Assembly: GCA_000469685.2 (NCBI GenBank)
Contig: LS997564.1
Coordinates: 28,244,959-28,308,958, forward strand
Reading direction: 5' to 3'
DNA: 64,000 bases
Source: Haemonchus contortus
Taxonomy: Eukaryota; Nematoda; Chromadorea; Rhabditida; Trichostrongylidae
In this document: in pieces, positions 1-11,966 of the stretch
Layout of the letters: each line of letters opens with the position of its first letter
How positions within the stretch are numbered: position 1 is the first letter of the stretch
The notes under the pieces: model-generated
The model's input: only the letters and a program-made list of their open reading frames with translations
Database searches by the model: none
What the model was told of the DNA's origin: nothing
Program-made: the position numbers and the translations under genes

Positions 1-360
1 TTTTTTTCCAGCAAACTTTATTTAGAGAAATTATAAAAATACTAAGCAAAGACATATTCAAATAATTACTCCGGAACTTATTCACCATCTACGTCAAGCA
101 CTGCTTCCCATTGATTATTTAGTTGGATCCCAAAAGCGAATAAGTTTTGATCCTTACGGGCGATCCACGCCTTGACATCGGCCATCAAGTCATTCAAATC
201 GACGTAACTTCTATTCTCTAGCCATTTTTTCGATGAACGGTTGACGAGATAAACCATAAACGTTTCTGCTGGTGAATATGGCAGATTTAGGGGCAGATCC
301 CATTTCTTGGTTGGCTTTGGCCGATTATTCCATCGCCGAAAAGTTACTGAGATCACTGAA
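1..360 (-). pseudogene. Mariner transposase C-terminal remnant
   Basis: An open frame of 92 codons at 78-356 reads the end of a mariner-family transposase. It has the region around the last catalytic Asp block (LPYSPAET, where intact copies have a PYSPDxAPxD-like motif), then a helical stretch with NDLMADVKAWIARKDQN, and the typical tail WEAVLDVDGE before the stop. The Asp of the PYSPD motif is not present, so the copy is dead. Everything upstream of this block (DNA-binding domain and the first two catalytic Asp residues) is missing. The element probably continued past the left edge of the window. The family assignment is firm and the subfamily is not determined. Confidence 0.7.
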
Positions 361-1060
361 TGACTGTGCCACCTTCCAATCTTTCTCGAAGTAGTTAAGC
401 CTGATTTCGCGAATATGCGGATGGTTTTTTGAGTATATTCTTGTAGAGGAAATCAAGTAGATTATTTCTAGAAAAAACCCGAATTCAATATTCAAATTCT
501 ATCAAGAGAAAAAAAGCCGTGAAAAAATCCGCAATAATTATGCATCAACCTGATACTTCTTTCAAACTTCCATACGGCTGACAGGATTTCTATCTTTTTT
601 ACCTCGTTCTGTAAGACATTTCAAAGAAAGTCTTCTACGGCTTCCTTGAAATAGCCGCTCTTATGGTCGTGATGTCATATCATAGACGTTTGTCTGCTTT
701 GTTCATGGATACTCTTTACAACTTCTCAATTCCAGCCAAATGGTGTGGCCTGCTAGTCAAACACTTGTTCAAGTGGGTCAAAAGTTTTTAGTTTGATATC
801 AGCTATATTCAACATCATTCCCTATCATCTGATCCTCTTAGTCATTTGAAGCTGTTCCTTGCCGTTTCAAGAGCGTGCTCGGAGTGAGGGCTGTTTGATG
901 GATAATGTTAAGGGTACTATATGGTGAAGGGTCCCGAAATCAGCTTTAGTCAAGCTTGATTATTGCCCGTTGAAGTTCTGTGAAAAGGAATCCCGTAAAA
1001 GAATAATGATGCCGTATGAGTTTGAAAACTTTATGATAATTCACTGCAGACAAACGTTAC
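361..1060. other. No recognisable gene
   Basis: AT-rich sequence between the mariner remnant and the possible membrane exon. I see no coding exon with good splice sites, no RNA gene and no repeat shared with the rest of the window. Confidence 0.4.
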
Positions 1061-1258
1061 CTTTACCCCGACATAGCTAAATGATAAGCCACTTCTGTCA
1101 TCGTCGATAATGATTGGTAACATGTTTGCAATAAGAGTAACAATTCCGATAACAAGAAGCACGATCTGAGTTTTTATGGGTTAGTGACTCTGGAAATGTA
1201 GTTTTCCAAGATGCCCTTGGATTACCTCGTAACTCACAAGACCGAACACATATCCAAC
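1061..1258 (-). pseudogene. Possible membrane-protein exon with one in-frame stop
   Basis: A 198-base block lies between an acceptor (TTTTTCAG) at 1259-1260 and a GTAACG donor at 1055-1060. It reads 66 codons in one frame, with a TAA at codon 26. The second half carries a clear transmembrane stretch (QIVLLVIGIVTLIANMLPII) followed by the acidic run DDDRSG. The first half is VGYVFGLVSYEVIQGHLGKL. I do not recognise the family. The single stop suggests either a pseudogene exon or a sequence error. No partner exons were found within 700 bases on either side. Confidence 0.3.
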
Positions 1259-1506
1259 CTGAAAAAGTAGTTTGTCTCAAGATGAGTTTATAAGCCATCT
1301 ACAAGCTGAGTTTTTTTTTCGAAAAAAAGATGAGAAAAAACTAGATATCTCCACTTGTACATGGGAAAAACGGACGTAAAGTCTATCTGTTCCACTGTTT
1401 GAGCTGTTACTGATCTGATACTTTGGCAGCAGATAGCCGACAATGAAAACATTCTGCTACACATTCCATAACGATTAAGTAGCAGACCTTTCTACTGCAT
1501 CGTAGC
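1259..1506. other. No recognisable gene
   Basis: Short AT-rich stretch between the possible membrane exon and the 3' end of the RTE element. Nothing supported. Confidence 0.3.
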
Positions 1507-3587
1507 TTCTTTTTTTCTTTAGCGTCTGTCCCGCTTGTAGGCGGGGTCGGGGTGGATGTTAACCGTACAGGCCTCCGTGCAACGTATCGAGCCATTGCTG
1601 TTTTGAGCACCATCTACGTAGCTTTCTGGACACGTCAAGTTTGAGACCGATCTTACGGACACTACTATCATTTGCACGAAGAATGTGGCTATACCAACAG
1701 AGACGGGCTTCGCACATTTCATCTACAATGGCAGCTACACCGAATCGCTCCCTGATGACGTCATTACTCATACGGTAAAGTCGTGTTACTCCGGCTACCT
1801 AGCGCGGCATCTTGGTCTCCATCACGGTGGAACGTGCTTCAACTTCTTTGGTCGCACGTTAGCACTCAGCGCCGTAAGTTGCGACGGGCCGGATGACGGC
1901 TCTATAGATCTTGGATTTGTGACGCTCAGGCATGTTCTCATCGCAGAGTACGCCATCGTGTGCAATTTCAACCACACTGCATTCAGGCTGTAGTCAGACG
2001 AAATTGTCCATCCAAGAAACTTGAACGTTGTTGTCCGCGCGACCATACCAACGATCAGTACCATCGAACTTGATGGAACCTGGCTCGCTCGCTTCGGTGG
2101 TCGAGTACTCAGCCTTTTGACTTTTAACCTAAGCCTGAACACAGCCAGACGGTCGGGCAGGTTTGCACCTGTTGCTCGAGCTTTCTTTTGCCTTCTCTGG
2201 CGAGCATCGCTTCACCGGCATAAAGGAGTGTCCATGGAGCCGGCTTCTGAAGATCTCTCGTAATGGTATCCATGACGACAACAAATAGTAGTGGGGATAA
2301 CGCAAAGAGTCAGTACTTCAACGAGGATGGAATAATCCTCTGATGTGCCCGCTACCGTTTCCACTGGGCTCTTGGCACCAGATTGAAGGTTCGTACCCAC
2401 TCGATAGGCTCTTCGGGGACGTCATGCCGTCGTAAGGCATACCATATAACGTCACGCGAAATGCGATTGAAAGACTTCTGCAAGTCTAGAAAGGCAAGAT
2501 GTGCCGGTCCTTGTATCTCGCGATGTTTTTCTAGTAGAAGGCGAGTGGCTATAGATGGTGCTGTAACCAATCACAACCAACGATGTCATGGTTAAAACTG
2601 TCTAAAATTCGCCAAAGATTCTCATGCTGCGCGAGAGCAAGCCAGTTGGACTGTAGCAGGTGCAGTCCCCAAAACTGCCCTTTTCTTCCAGATAGGAATC
2701 GTTGTGCTCAGTTGCCAGCTTTTAGGCAATTTTTTCTCTGCAACAACCTATTGAAAAACTCCGTCAGCCACCCTGCATTATTCCAGCTCTTTAATCTTCA
2801 CAACCTCGTCCGCGGCTAAGTCATAAGGGCCAGTTGCTTTGCCTGATTTCATCCTCTTCATAGTCGTAATAGTCTCCTCCACGGTTATCCTCTGAACGAG
2901 ACCGTGTAGTGACGAAGCGCAACGGATGACGGTATGCAAATTCGATTGTTAAGATGTTTTCGAAGTACTCTCGCTATTGTTCCAATGTTTGCTTGCGGTC
3001 CGTCAAGGTGATCGTTCTCGTCATTCATGCCAAAGAACTTTCTTATAACTTCGGTCTGGCGATCACGGGTCTTTTGCGAGTCAGCAGACGTAGCGCTCGC
3101 CATCGCGAGACTCGAGTTTTCCGTCTAGATGGACATAATGGGCTGCCTTCGCAGAAGCAAGGGCCTTCTTCGCATCTTTGTTCGCTATCTGGCGGCGCTG
3201 CCAGTTATCAGATAGCGAAAATGTCAGTGCTTTCCGATAGGGGGTGCTTGGTACTGCTTTAATCTCACGTACTTTATCTCTGACTTGGTCCGTCCACAGC
3301 CATGTTCTTTTCACATGCTTGTCAACCCTTCGCCTTCCAGGCTTGGTCGTGCCGAGCTCCGACCGCGCAACCCGGGTTATCGCTTGGCAGCTCCCTTTCA
3401 TGTTTAGTCGATAGTCGTTACCGCTGGTAATAGAATTCGGGAGACGACGGCCGCTTCTTTCGCCTTCAGTCACTACCACTTGATTCTCGCTGATCCATTT
3501 CCTTTCAGCTAGTTTCGCTTTCGTTGGGGCGATCTATAGCGTACAAATCAGTGATCGATGTTGTGTTGCGACCGTTTCGGGCCGGTA

Positions 3588-4388
3588 GGGTAACAGAACT
3601 TCTCCCCGGTCGCGGACGATCGCCCTGCGGCATGCGGCAATACCATCTGCAATTACCGTACTCATCCCACCTCTCCGCAATATTTATCGGTGATTGCCTT
3701 TCTGTTGATCAGTTTTGACCGTTTTTTCTGTTTCTTTTTCGTTTTTATGTTTTTTAGACTTGATTAATTCGGATGATTCCTTCTATACTAGCGACGAACA
3801 AGACCAATTGGAATTGAAGGGAGAGGGCAGCCAATTCAGGTGAATGAAAGGCTCAATACTTCACGAATTGCGCGCTCCAATCTCCATCGCAATCCTGCGA
3901 TACACGGGGGTATGTGGGCGAACGTGCGTCCGAGGATGCGCGCGGCAAATTGCGCGGCGGAGTTCACAACGATTTGAACGACTTTAGCGTCTATCTTTGG
4001 AGCCCAATTTTGAAGTGGAGTAGATTCGAAGGATCATCACCCCACTTATCTACCCTACTTCGAGTTTCTGCCCCGAAACTTGGCGTCAGAGTCGTACAAA
4101 TCGTCGCGAACTTCGCCGCGCAAGTTGCCGCGGCATCCTCGGACGCACGTTCGTCCCGTCCCCCGATACACGGCGGGTGCGGCGTGCGCGACGCCGTTTT
4201 CGGGGAGAAGATACCGGACCCCGGTCCGGTATCCTCTCCCCAAAAACGGCGTCGCGCACGCCACACCCAATCGCGCGCAGTCGCGCGCTTTGAAAGGAAA
4301 GGTTCGAATTCCAAGATCAAGGATAGGTAGCCGCCGCGTGACCTTTGCCGCTCGCCGTGAGATTCTGAGGAGAAGTTCCGGCACCCCC
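3588..4388. mobile_element. Foldback/MULE-like nonautonomous DNA element inserted in the RTE copy
   Basis: The left part (3588-3905) matches 30575-30905 nearly base for base. The ends carry inverted GGGTAACGGAACTTCTCC-type termini (GGGTAACAGAACTTCTCCCC at left, AGGAGAAGTTCCGGCACCCC at right). The interior holds two nested inverted repeats: about 3918-4030 against 4040-4165, and 4181-4263. RTE codons for Glu-Thr occur on both flanks, which suggests a target duplication of the host RTE sequence, now diverged. There is no coding capacity beyond fortuitous frames. It reads as a dimeric inverted version of the 378-bp element at 30.6 kb. Confidence 0.65.
4181..4263. repeat. Near-perfect long hairpin
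   Basis: About 39-base arms (GCGTGCGCGACGCCGTTTTC... and its complement) meet at the centre near 4222. There are only two or three mismatches. The two arms are each the terminal portion of the foldback element, abutted head to head. Confidence 0.85.
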
Positions 4389-5290
4389 GTTTTCTAAGGT
4401 ACTGTCTTCGCATCTCTTACTCTTACGAGCCCCTGATCTCGGTGCCTGACAAGGGCAAAATCCATTCGTGTTCTGTTCTCTCCGCTATCAAAGGCGACTA
4501 GATGAGAATCATGTTTTCGAAATTTCGTGTTTACAATGGCGAGATTATGCGAGTCTGCATATTCGAGCATTTGCACTGTTACGTGACCCACATCCAAAAC
4601 CAGCACGGCTGTAACCGTCTTTCGTAACGCCCACGTGATCGTTGGATCACCCGCGGAAACTGTGGCTTCTTGTAACGGTGCTTCAGCTGTCTTTTCATCG
4701 AGCAGGTTCCAGATCTTGTCCTTGCTTTGCTCATAGCATCCAGTCTAAGGAGCATACGCTGAGAAGAGATGTATTTTTGGCTTTTGATGAATACCGTGAT
4801 CGTCTGTAATCGAAGCGTTCATGCTTACTATCAAATCACGGCAATTTCTATTAGCCAACACCGTTGGTGGTTTCGGGGCAACCACAAAGAACGGATTCGA
4901 AGTCGTGGCGAATGCCCCTGGAGTTGTAACAGGACCACCTTGTTTCTTGCACGGCACAGAAAATAATTCGTCGGCGCTCTAAAGCTTTTGATAACTCGTA
5001 CGAACGCCCATTTAACCCCGAGTGCTCACATTCAGCGTCACAACGCGTGTCTTTCCATACATCGCATGACTTTTGCACCCGATTAGAAGCCGTTCTCGTA
5101 TCGAGACCCTCGCATATTTTTCACACTCGCAGGGCCTTGCGAGAACGCGTTGGCTCCCGCGGACGCCGTAGCATTACATCGAGTTTCATTTAGTGACATT
5201 AACATTTTGATGCGACGTAGGTGTTTCGAATGTCCGCGATGTGCTCAGCCGATGAGCAGTTCCCAGCGGCTCCCCTTGGAGGAACGGACA

Positions 5291-7427
5291 TCACCATTAT
5301 ACTGCATCATAGTAACAAGTTGAATTAACTTAATTCGTTCTCGAAAACAGTAGCTAAATTGTTAGGGCATCCGAAGGGCAAGGGATCCTGTACTTGAAGG
5401 GATTACTGTGCTTGCCGCACCTGATCGGGAGCGCGGCAATCCCTTCTCTTTACCGTGACGGGAGCAGTTTGGAAATGGTATTCGGCCGATATTTCACTTG
5501 TTGCAATTGCGTCAAGGGCTGGCTACATGGAGTCAAATATGTATGTCAAAACGCCCTCCTCTGTCATTATAGGTCCCGACTGGTTGTTTGAATTCTCAGT
5601 GTGGGTAACCCTTGTGAATGACGTAGCCTTTCAAAAGCCGCCGAAACTCGCCCGTATTTGGGTGTGGCAGACATCAGATATAATCTGTATCCTATATAAC
5701 GTCCAATCTAGACCGTTTTCCGATCTGACCGCGATACATATGGTATACAAATAGGCCCAGCTTCATTATAGTGGACACCGTGAAGAACATTCTTATCGTG
5801 ACTGAGCCTGTAATTTCAGAAAATGGTAGCGATTGCGCTGAGCGCTGATAAGGACGAATGGAAGGAAATTTCATTGGATTAGTTTCGTAGTTACACTTTC
5901 TGTTTTAGTAGTGAAGCCTTCACATTTTGATGTATTGTGTGATCTGTGTATTTTCACAATCAATGTAAGAAATGTGTAGATAATGAGTGATAAGGTCTGA
6001 TTCAGCGTAACAGAGCTGAGAACCTCTGGCTGCCTTCTGCCACAGCGACAGTAGAGCTCTGATATTTTGATACGATTTGAAGTGTCAAGGGATCATGGAT
6101 AGCTGGTGATCAAAAATGGCTTAGCTGATGAGGCGCACCATTAAGGCCTTCGATTCTTCACCTGAGTGACTACGACCACTGTCTCCTATCGCTAGGTGAG
6201 TCCTACTCTTACACTGACAGCATCGTATTGTCGTTGCACTAGAGCTGTGAGAGCGCTAAACTTCGACCTCTTAAGGAACCCTAGCAGCTCTAAATTTCGG
6301 AATTGCAGCGCGAACATCCTAGATGTGGCGATTACGACCTATGCAACCTCCATGGGCCACGCCATCCAAAGACCCTCTGAAGCTTTCTTTTAAACATCGC
6401 ATAAGCTCCATACCTGCATAGTGTTTTTGGTTCTAAACAAGCTCTAATGACACTTGCTCGTATGACTCTTGATAGTTTGTATTGTGCATTTTGCAGACAA
6501 ACCACTCTTTTCACTGACCTGCCCGGGGTTCTCTGCTCCACCTTCTTCTCTACTTTCTGAAGACGAAGAAATGCTGAAATTCAGTTGCAAGGAATATCTG
6601 GCGTTTGTCTTTGTGTTCATATACACAGACTGACTGCGATGAATGTAAACTCACGGAGGGCCTATCGACATAGCACCTATCAACGCTTGAATGAATATAA
6701 AAATAAGACATACCGTGTTTTCTGGGTCCGGATTATTCTCTGGACATCTCAGGATAAGCTCGTTCTAATTGATTGAATCCACTAGATGGAAGCGGTTGGT
6801 TTCCAAGCAGCGTGATGTTGCTTCAAACGTACATTGAAGCTAGTGGAATAAACTTTCCCAAATGGAAACAATTGCATGGAAGTTCCTTGTATTCGGCCTT
6901 TCAATGCCGAAATGCAAAATAATCCTTCCTGCTTGTCGCGGATTTTCTCCTTCTCTATGAAAGGAGGACACCCATGAAAATTCTTTGTAGGTCTTTTTTA
7001 GAGTTAGTCCGGTCAATTGAGTTCCGTAAACATGGGATTCTTGATGGAAACCCAGTGCGAGAAAAGCTCAGCTGCCGTGTCATGATCATGGTGGATGATC
7101 GTCGTTATGGTAAGAAACTTCAAAGTGTGCCCCTATTATGGCGGATTCCCTCTGTCCTTTGAAGTTGACATCCCAAAAAAGTTGTCAGTTCTCAAGAGTT
7201 CAGGGAAGATGTAGCGATTTTGTTTTGAACATGCCAATAAATTGCTGGAGTAAAGTTTATCGAAATCGAATCGAAGTATCACTGAAAAATACATACATAG
7301 GTAATTTTATGTGTCTGTTTGTACGCCCGTTTGTGCGTCCATCCGAAATTCGTGCAGGTACGACAAGGGCGTGAATGTTACGTGAGCGCGGTGAGGAAAC
7401 AGTTAGGAAATGGGAAGTGAACCGATC
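5291..7427. other. No recognisable gene; weak interspersed repeat at 5460-5760
   Basis: No exon with convincing splice sites was seen on either strand. The block at about 5460-5760 resembles 40020-40260 (shared landmarks: a tract around TATAGGTC, then CCTTGTGAATG, then a tract ending near a GATACAATCT-like box), so it is a diverged interspersed repeat. The rest is unassigned. Confidence 0.35.
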
Positions 7428-8920
7428 CTACTTTATATAATTCGCTAAGTGTGTCTGTTGGTGTGTCGGTGTGTGTGTGTGTGTGTGTGTGTCGGTGTGT
7501 GTGTTTGACCGGAAATTCATAACTCCTGTCCCCGTGGTCCTAGAAAGCTCAAATTTGGTAGGAGTACGGGGGGTAGAGAGGCAATACTTATGGCAGGTGG
7601 CAGAATCGGACTCCGCCCACAGGGGGCGGGGCGTGCGCGATAGAAATTTTGGACCGCAAACTTCCACTGAACCCAGAGCCTTGAAAATTGTTGGGAGTAC
7701 AGGAGGCATGATGGGAACACTTATGGTAGGTGGCAGGACTGGACTCCGCCCACAGGGGGCGGAGCGTGCGTGATAGAAATTTTAGGTCGCTAATTCATAG
7801 TCCATGCTCCACTAGACCCAAAGCGTTCAAACTTGGTAAGAGTAAAGGAAACAGGATGGAAACATTTATGGCAGGTAGTAGGAGCGGACTCCGCCTGCAA
7901 GGGGAGGGCGTGCGCGATAGAAATTTTAGATCGCAAATTCATAACTCCTGTCCCAGTGGACCCAAAGCGTTCAAAATCGGTAGGAGTACAGGGGGCGGCA
8001 TGGGGACACTTATGGCAGGTAGTAGGAGCAAACTCCGCCTACAGTAGGCGGGGCGTGCACGTTAGAAATTTTAGGTTGCAAATTCATAACTCATAATAAT
8101 AACAACAAGCGAGCAAACGTTGCAATCCCCTTCGCGTCAACACTGGAACCTTTTCAATGACGGCAGTGTAGGATGTGTCGTGGTCGTAGGTACTCTGTGA
8201 CAGGAACTGATAACAACTGATAAGAACTGATAAGGGGGCCTCAAAGAGCAAAAGGGTATTCATGATCAGATACTGGCTCTTTAAAATGTTTCATTCAATA
8301 AGACGGGTGAATGCAGTAAAAGCCACCGATCAAAGACATTTCTCCATAACGCAATGAGAATATTGTCCATTTCTCGCTAATAAACTACCATTACGTAGTA
8401 AGCTTTGTGATACAATGAAGTACCACGATTCCTTTTTGTTTTGTGACATATCATTTGTGACTAAACTCATCCGACCGCTAATGATTTGGGATTCCCAATT
8501 AATGAAAACTCCATGGGGAAAATGTTCTATTGATAACGACATCTGTGATAGGCGTTACTATCAATTTCTGGGTACCATTCAAGACATTGGCTTTCAATCA
8601 GTTGAGCCATCAATGTGACACAATTTCGAGATGAAGAGCAATGGATCGAGACTTCTAATTAGTATACAATCAATTATATTACAGAAAAATCGCTCCCAAT
8701 TCGGAGCTAAGACTGGGAGTGTAGAGCTTCAAGGAAAAGCAAATTCCTTACAAGAATGAGGAGCGCCCGGCGAAGCCGGGCGATACCATAAGAAGGAGGG
8801 AAGCCTGGCGTTAGCCGGGCGGCCCGACTGGTACTATTATATTGGTCCTTTAACAAGTCGTAGATAAGCGTTGGTGGGCATGTGGTGCACGCATTAGCGG
8901 GCGTAGCCCAACTGGTTCAT
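7428..8920 (+). repeat. GC-box tandem repeat element, A orientation
   Basis: It starts with ATCCTACTTTATATAATTCG, runs through a short GT tract (7470-7503), then at least four diverged units of about 140 bases (phases at 7513, 7791, 7934 and 8078). Each unit contains a TTCATAACTCCTGTCCC-like box, a conserved (C/T)AAA(C/T)TTGGTAGGAGTAC box and a CCGCCCACAGGGGGCGGGG palindrome. Downstream it shares sequence with 44220-45010, ending in GCACGCATTRGCG...GTAGC(C/T)CAACTGGTT. Similar units occur at 26.3-27.0, 31.8-33.2, 46.5-46.8 and 57.6-58.4 kb. No protein is evident. The family is not one I can name. Confidence 0.7.
8758..8825. repeat. Two short GC-rich hairpins
   Basis: CGCCCGGCGAAGCCGGGCG is a self-complementary stem with a short loop, and AGCCTGGCGTTAGCCGGGC follows 40 bases later as a second, weaker one. 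They sit near the right part of the 7.4-8.9 kb repeat element. The 45-kb relative lacks an obvious equivalent. Confidence 0.6.
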
Positions 8921-9337
8921 ACATAGAGGGAACAGGCTTCCCAATAGTAGGATTTATCAACAAAATCACCAGTTTCAAATGAGACTCGAGCCCATCGTTG
9001 TGCTTACCGGATACCGTCTTTTAATCATTTGAACAAACGAGAACTCGCTTGCCTTCGCCATAGAGAGGTTATTTCACTAAAGGCTCAATGGTGTCACGAA
9101 ATTGTTAGCTTTTGTAATGCGGTGGGATTCATACATATATGTACATCATAAATACCGTAGTAAGTTGTGAATATTACACTATATTGCTTCAACATTTTAA
9201 GCACTGTTTCTGCTATTTATACGGTCTTCAGTTTCGTAGGCATTATTTCTGAAATTCCAACAGGAACGTGAGCAAAGTTTATTTCTTCATCAAAATTAAG
9301 GTAACAGCAGTTCCGATTTCGACAGTCGACTTGATGT
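8921..9337. other. Intergenic, nothing recognised
   Basis: Sequence between the repeat element and the 3' end of the ground-like gene. It should contain the 3' UTR of that gene. Confidence 0.3.
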
Positions 9338-11172
9338 TCAAGACAGCCTTGCGCGAACAACATCGGAAAGCTGTTTGAAAACATAGCAAGTTATGTCTCC
9401 CACAGTTTGCTGGCAGAATTCTTCAGTATTGGTTATATAGGAAAAGTCTCCACGAGCACAGATTACATTGTACCTGAAAGAAGGTGGAAATCAAAGTCTA
9501 TTCTGGGAGAAGAAGAAGAAGAAGAAGGAGTAGTGACTAGAGCGCTGCTTCTTTGTGGCCAATGTCTATTGTCTGAAATTTCCCTCCACCCAGCTGATTC
9601 GGCTCAATACAGGAACTCGTCGAGGGAATAAAACATAGAGATGACGGATTTTTGGCTTGTTTCCTACTCGCGTGGATTGCTAGGTGCTTTTACCTGTTCG
9701 ACAGCGCTTCAGACCACATTAGTGAGGGCGCATTCCGAAGTTCTCTAAGGAGAAGGAGCATGCAATGAAAGCTAATTTCAGTGCGATACGGTACGATGTG
9801 TCAGTTCAATAGGAATTCTTTGTTAATCCAAATGAGATGATATTCTATTCAGGTAAGAAACAACGAAAACCCATGAACAATCCCCTCGACACTGCATTCC
9901 AGAGATCAAGGGAACATATGCTTGAGAAGTAAAGGAGATCAGTTGGATCTCTACATGAGTGACTGAATGCCTCCTTAGGCACCTTGATCAGAAGAGACCT
10001 ACCTGCCATCGAGAGTCCTCTCGCATTCCGCTTGAATTCTGCGTTTTGAGACAGAAGTCACACGATCGATATTCTGCAAAACAGCTTCTCTTCTTTTTGC
10101 ATCAGGTTCTCTAGTGATGCTAATTACCTCTATTATGATTACTCTCAGATCTTCACTATTGCAGTTCGCGTCTACTTTTACCACTTCATCGAGAACGTCA
10201 CGTTTTCCACGAGTTCGTTCCACCTGAAGGATCCAAAGTCATGTATAAAAGACGAGAATGGACGAAAAATGGAAAGGCAGATGCAGGCTTACCGGTGTTT
10301 TCTCGTAATCTACTACGTAAACGCCCTCTTTCCTTTGTTCGATAGCCCTCTTCTTCCTTTCTTTTTTGTTGCAGGCACACGTATCGCAGCATACTGGAGT
10401 CTAAATGTGCAGTGAAAGGTTGACGGTAAAACCGAGACTAAGAGTAAAGCTAATCTTCCGGAAATGGCTCCTAAAAAGGGTTTGTGAAGTACCGAGCAAC
10501 GCACTATAAAATACCAATGGAACGCTTTTGCATTCACTAATCCCTCTTCTGCAGAGTCGTGAAGGCGATTAAATTCGGATTTGGCCCTTATAAGATTCTG
10601 AAGGGGCCAGCCTAGTGCTGAACCACATGACGATATTATTCACACCAGCACAGACGTCAAGCCTTCGGGCGTTAATCAATCTCGTCTGAGGGATGCCCCC
10701 GCACTTAACTTTCAATATGAAACGTAGTGGCATATCAAATGCGTTTGTACAAGTCAGTGCTTTCATCCTCAACTCCGGAGGGATTGGTTGAATGGTACTA
10801 GATCCCTCTGAGAGGATGAAAGCACTGACTTGGTTGGCTTTGGTGGCTTTGGTTGGCTCATACTGATATGGATCAAAGATTCGAATACATGACTATGTTT
10901 GTGCAATAGTTCGTAGCTTGCCACGACGCTACCTCCGCCTTTTCAGGAAACGTAATCGATAGGAAACATTCTGCTCAGTGTTGATTAGCAATAAAGTAAG
11001 CCGAGTCACAACTCACAGGAGCAGGACAGCTTTGAACCGGTGGGCAGGTCGGAAGAGGTGGACAAACAGGCTGCGGTGCACAAGTGTTGCAGCTACAGCC
11101 GGAATTGGAAGACGGAAATAGGAAACCGAATGAGGAACCGATCAGACTGATCGCTGTAATTGTGAGCTTCAT
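9338..11172 (-). CDS. Ground-like (GRL) domain secreted protein, hedgehog-related family
   Basis: Four exons are seen on the minus strand. Exon 1 (11172-11017, 52 codons) starts at an ATG directly after TTTCAG, as expected of an SL trans-splice site. It encodes a signal peptide (MKLTITAISLIGSSFGFLF) followed by a Cys/Pro-rich segment with CxC and repeated CPP motifs. Exon 2 (10393-10293) reads CCDTCACNKKERKKRAIEQ. Exon 3 (10223-10003) has a dibasic RGKRD site, then the start of the ground-like domain (NCNSEDLRVII ... VSKRRIQAECERTLDG). Exon 4 (9473-9338) closes it with YNVICARGDFSYITNTEEFC and ITCYVFK before the TGA. Conserved Cys residues of the domain are all present. Exon 1 ends in phase 0 but exon 2 needs one preceding base, so a small exon of 3n+1 bases between 11016 and 10394 is unaccounted for. 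Known GRL proteins are secreted and act at apical matrix, cuticle or glia; the exact role here is inference. Confidence 0.85.
10570..10860 (-). repeat. SINE remnant in the first intron region of the ground-like gene
   Basis: On the minus strand it carries the same 3' body as the SINE at 53.35-53.66 kb (GGATAAAAGCACTGACTTG-like box, GCATCCCTCAGACG, GATTGATTAA). It has a second, partly inverted piece around 10800-10850. It is diverged and truncated at the tRNA-like end. Confidence 0.6.
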
Positions 11173-11803
11173 CTGAAACATTGTAGCAAATGTATTAGGT
11201 TGCACGAAAAGTACCCGCCAAAAATTTCACAATGGTCCAGATGTCTCCAGGGATTTTTCGAAAGCTTCTATGAAGTCTCTATACAGATAGGAACACGATC
11301 CACTCGTATACGCATAACATATCCGGCTATCTCTACCTTGCTTATTTAACCATGCAACAGAACGAATTTTCTACCCAAATTCGACACGTACTCCTTCACT
11401 ACTTCAAACCTTTCCAATCTACGGCCAAAACTTATTGAAACTTGTGTCAAGTACTCGGCCTTGAAGCCTTTTGTGAGAAGTCCCGGGCACACCTCATTCC
11501 ATCCATTCCATGCTTCACAGCATCAAACAAGAACACCACCATCGATTGTGATATCAAATAATTTCCTGATACGTAATGCTCATATAAGTAGAATAAGACC
11601 TTTCATAGTTTCCCTATGAAAACTTTCAGAAAACCCAAGTATAAATCAAGATTTCTGTGAAATCCATGGCAAATATAGTACTATTCTACTATGCTTGATA
11701 CTCTGATTAATCTCGCCCCAGTATTTTATTTACAAAAAAGCATAGGCCTCCCTCGACCGATGAAGAATGACTGAAACTTTTAGTCGCATAGCATTAAAGG
11801 GAT

Positions 11804-11874
11804 TGCACCGGCTGGGAATTGAACCCGGGTCGCCCGCGTGGCAGCCGAGCATTCTACCACTGAACCACCGATGC
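11804..11874 (-). tRNA. tRNA-Gly(GCC)-like, copy 1 (diverged)
   Basis: A 71-base cloverleaf with acceptor GCATCGG pairing with CCGGTGC (one G-T), A/B boxes (TGGTTCAGTGG, GGTTCAATTCC) and anticodon loop CTGCCAC with GCC. Two stem mismatches are visible: G-G at the base of the anticodon loop stem and one in the T stem. There is no run of four or more T just after the 3' end, unlike copies 2 and 3. It may be a decaying copy. Confidence 0.75.
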
Positions 11875-11966
11875 TTGAAAGACTTCCAGTATCTCATTTA
11901 TAAAAGTGCATGCCCTTGAGAGATGAAGAATGACTGAAACTTCTAGTTACACAGCAGTAAAAATAT

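Larger units (their letters stand above)
1507..5290 (-). pseudogene. RTE-clade non-LTR retrotransposon, full-length-like but broken and interrupted
   Basis: Read on the minus strand from about 5290 down to 1507, the order is that of an RTE endonuclease-reverse transcriptase. The start of the endonuclease (RSYELSKALERRR, then CAVQETRW) is near 5000. A further endonuclease block (DSHLVAFDSGENRTRMDFAL) is near 4500. The linker ends with KLESRDGERYVC near 3090. A reverse transcriptase piece (AFLDLQKSFNRISRDVIWYALRRH) is near 2500. The C-terminal tail (KFLGWTISS near 2010, then SVRKIGLKLDV and IHPDPAYKRDRR) runs down to 1530. The frame changes many times and stops are frequent, so the copy is dead. 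A foldback DNA element splits it between the codons preceding and following the endonuclease end. The A/AAG-rich 3' tail abuts 1507. Confidence 0.85.

Noticed and set aside
3914..4413. Overlapping 105-140 codon frames on both strands
   Set aside because: GC-rich foldback sequence gives long chance frames on both strands; no domain, and it is a transposon insertion.
7441..8100. CRISPR or minisatellite gene
   Set aside because: Units are diverged and contain no unique-spacer pattern; the same units occur elsewhere in both orientations as an interspersed element.
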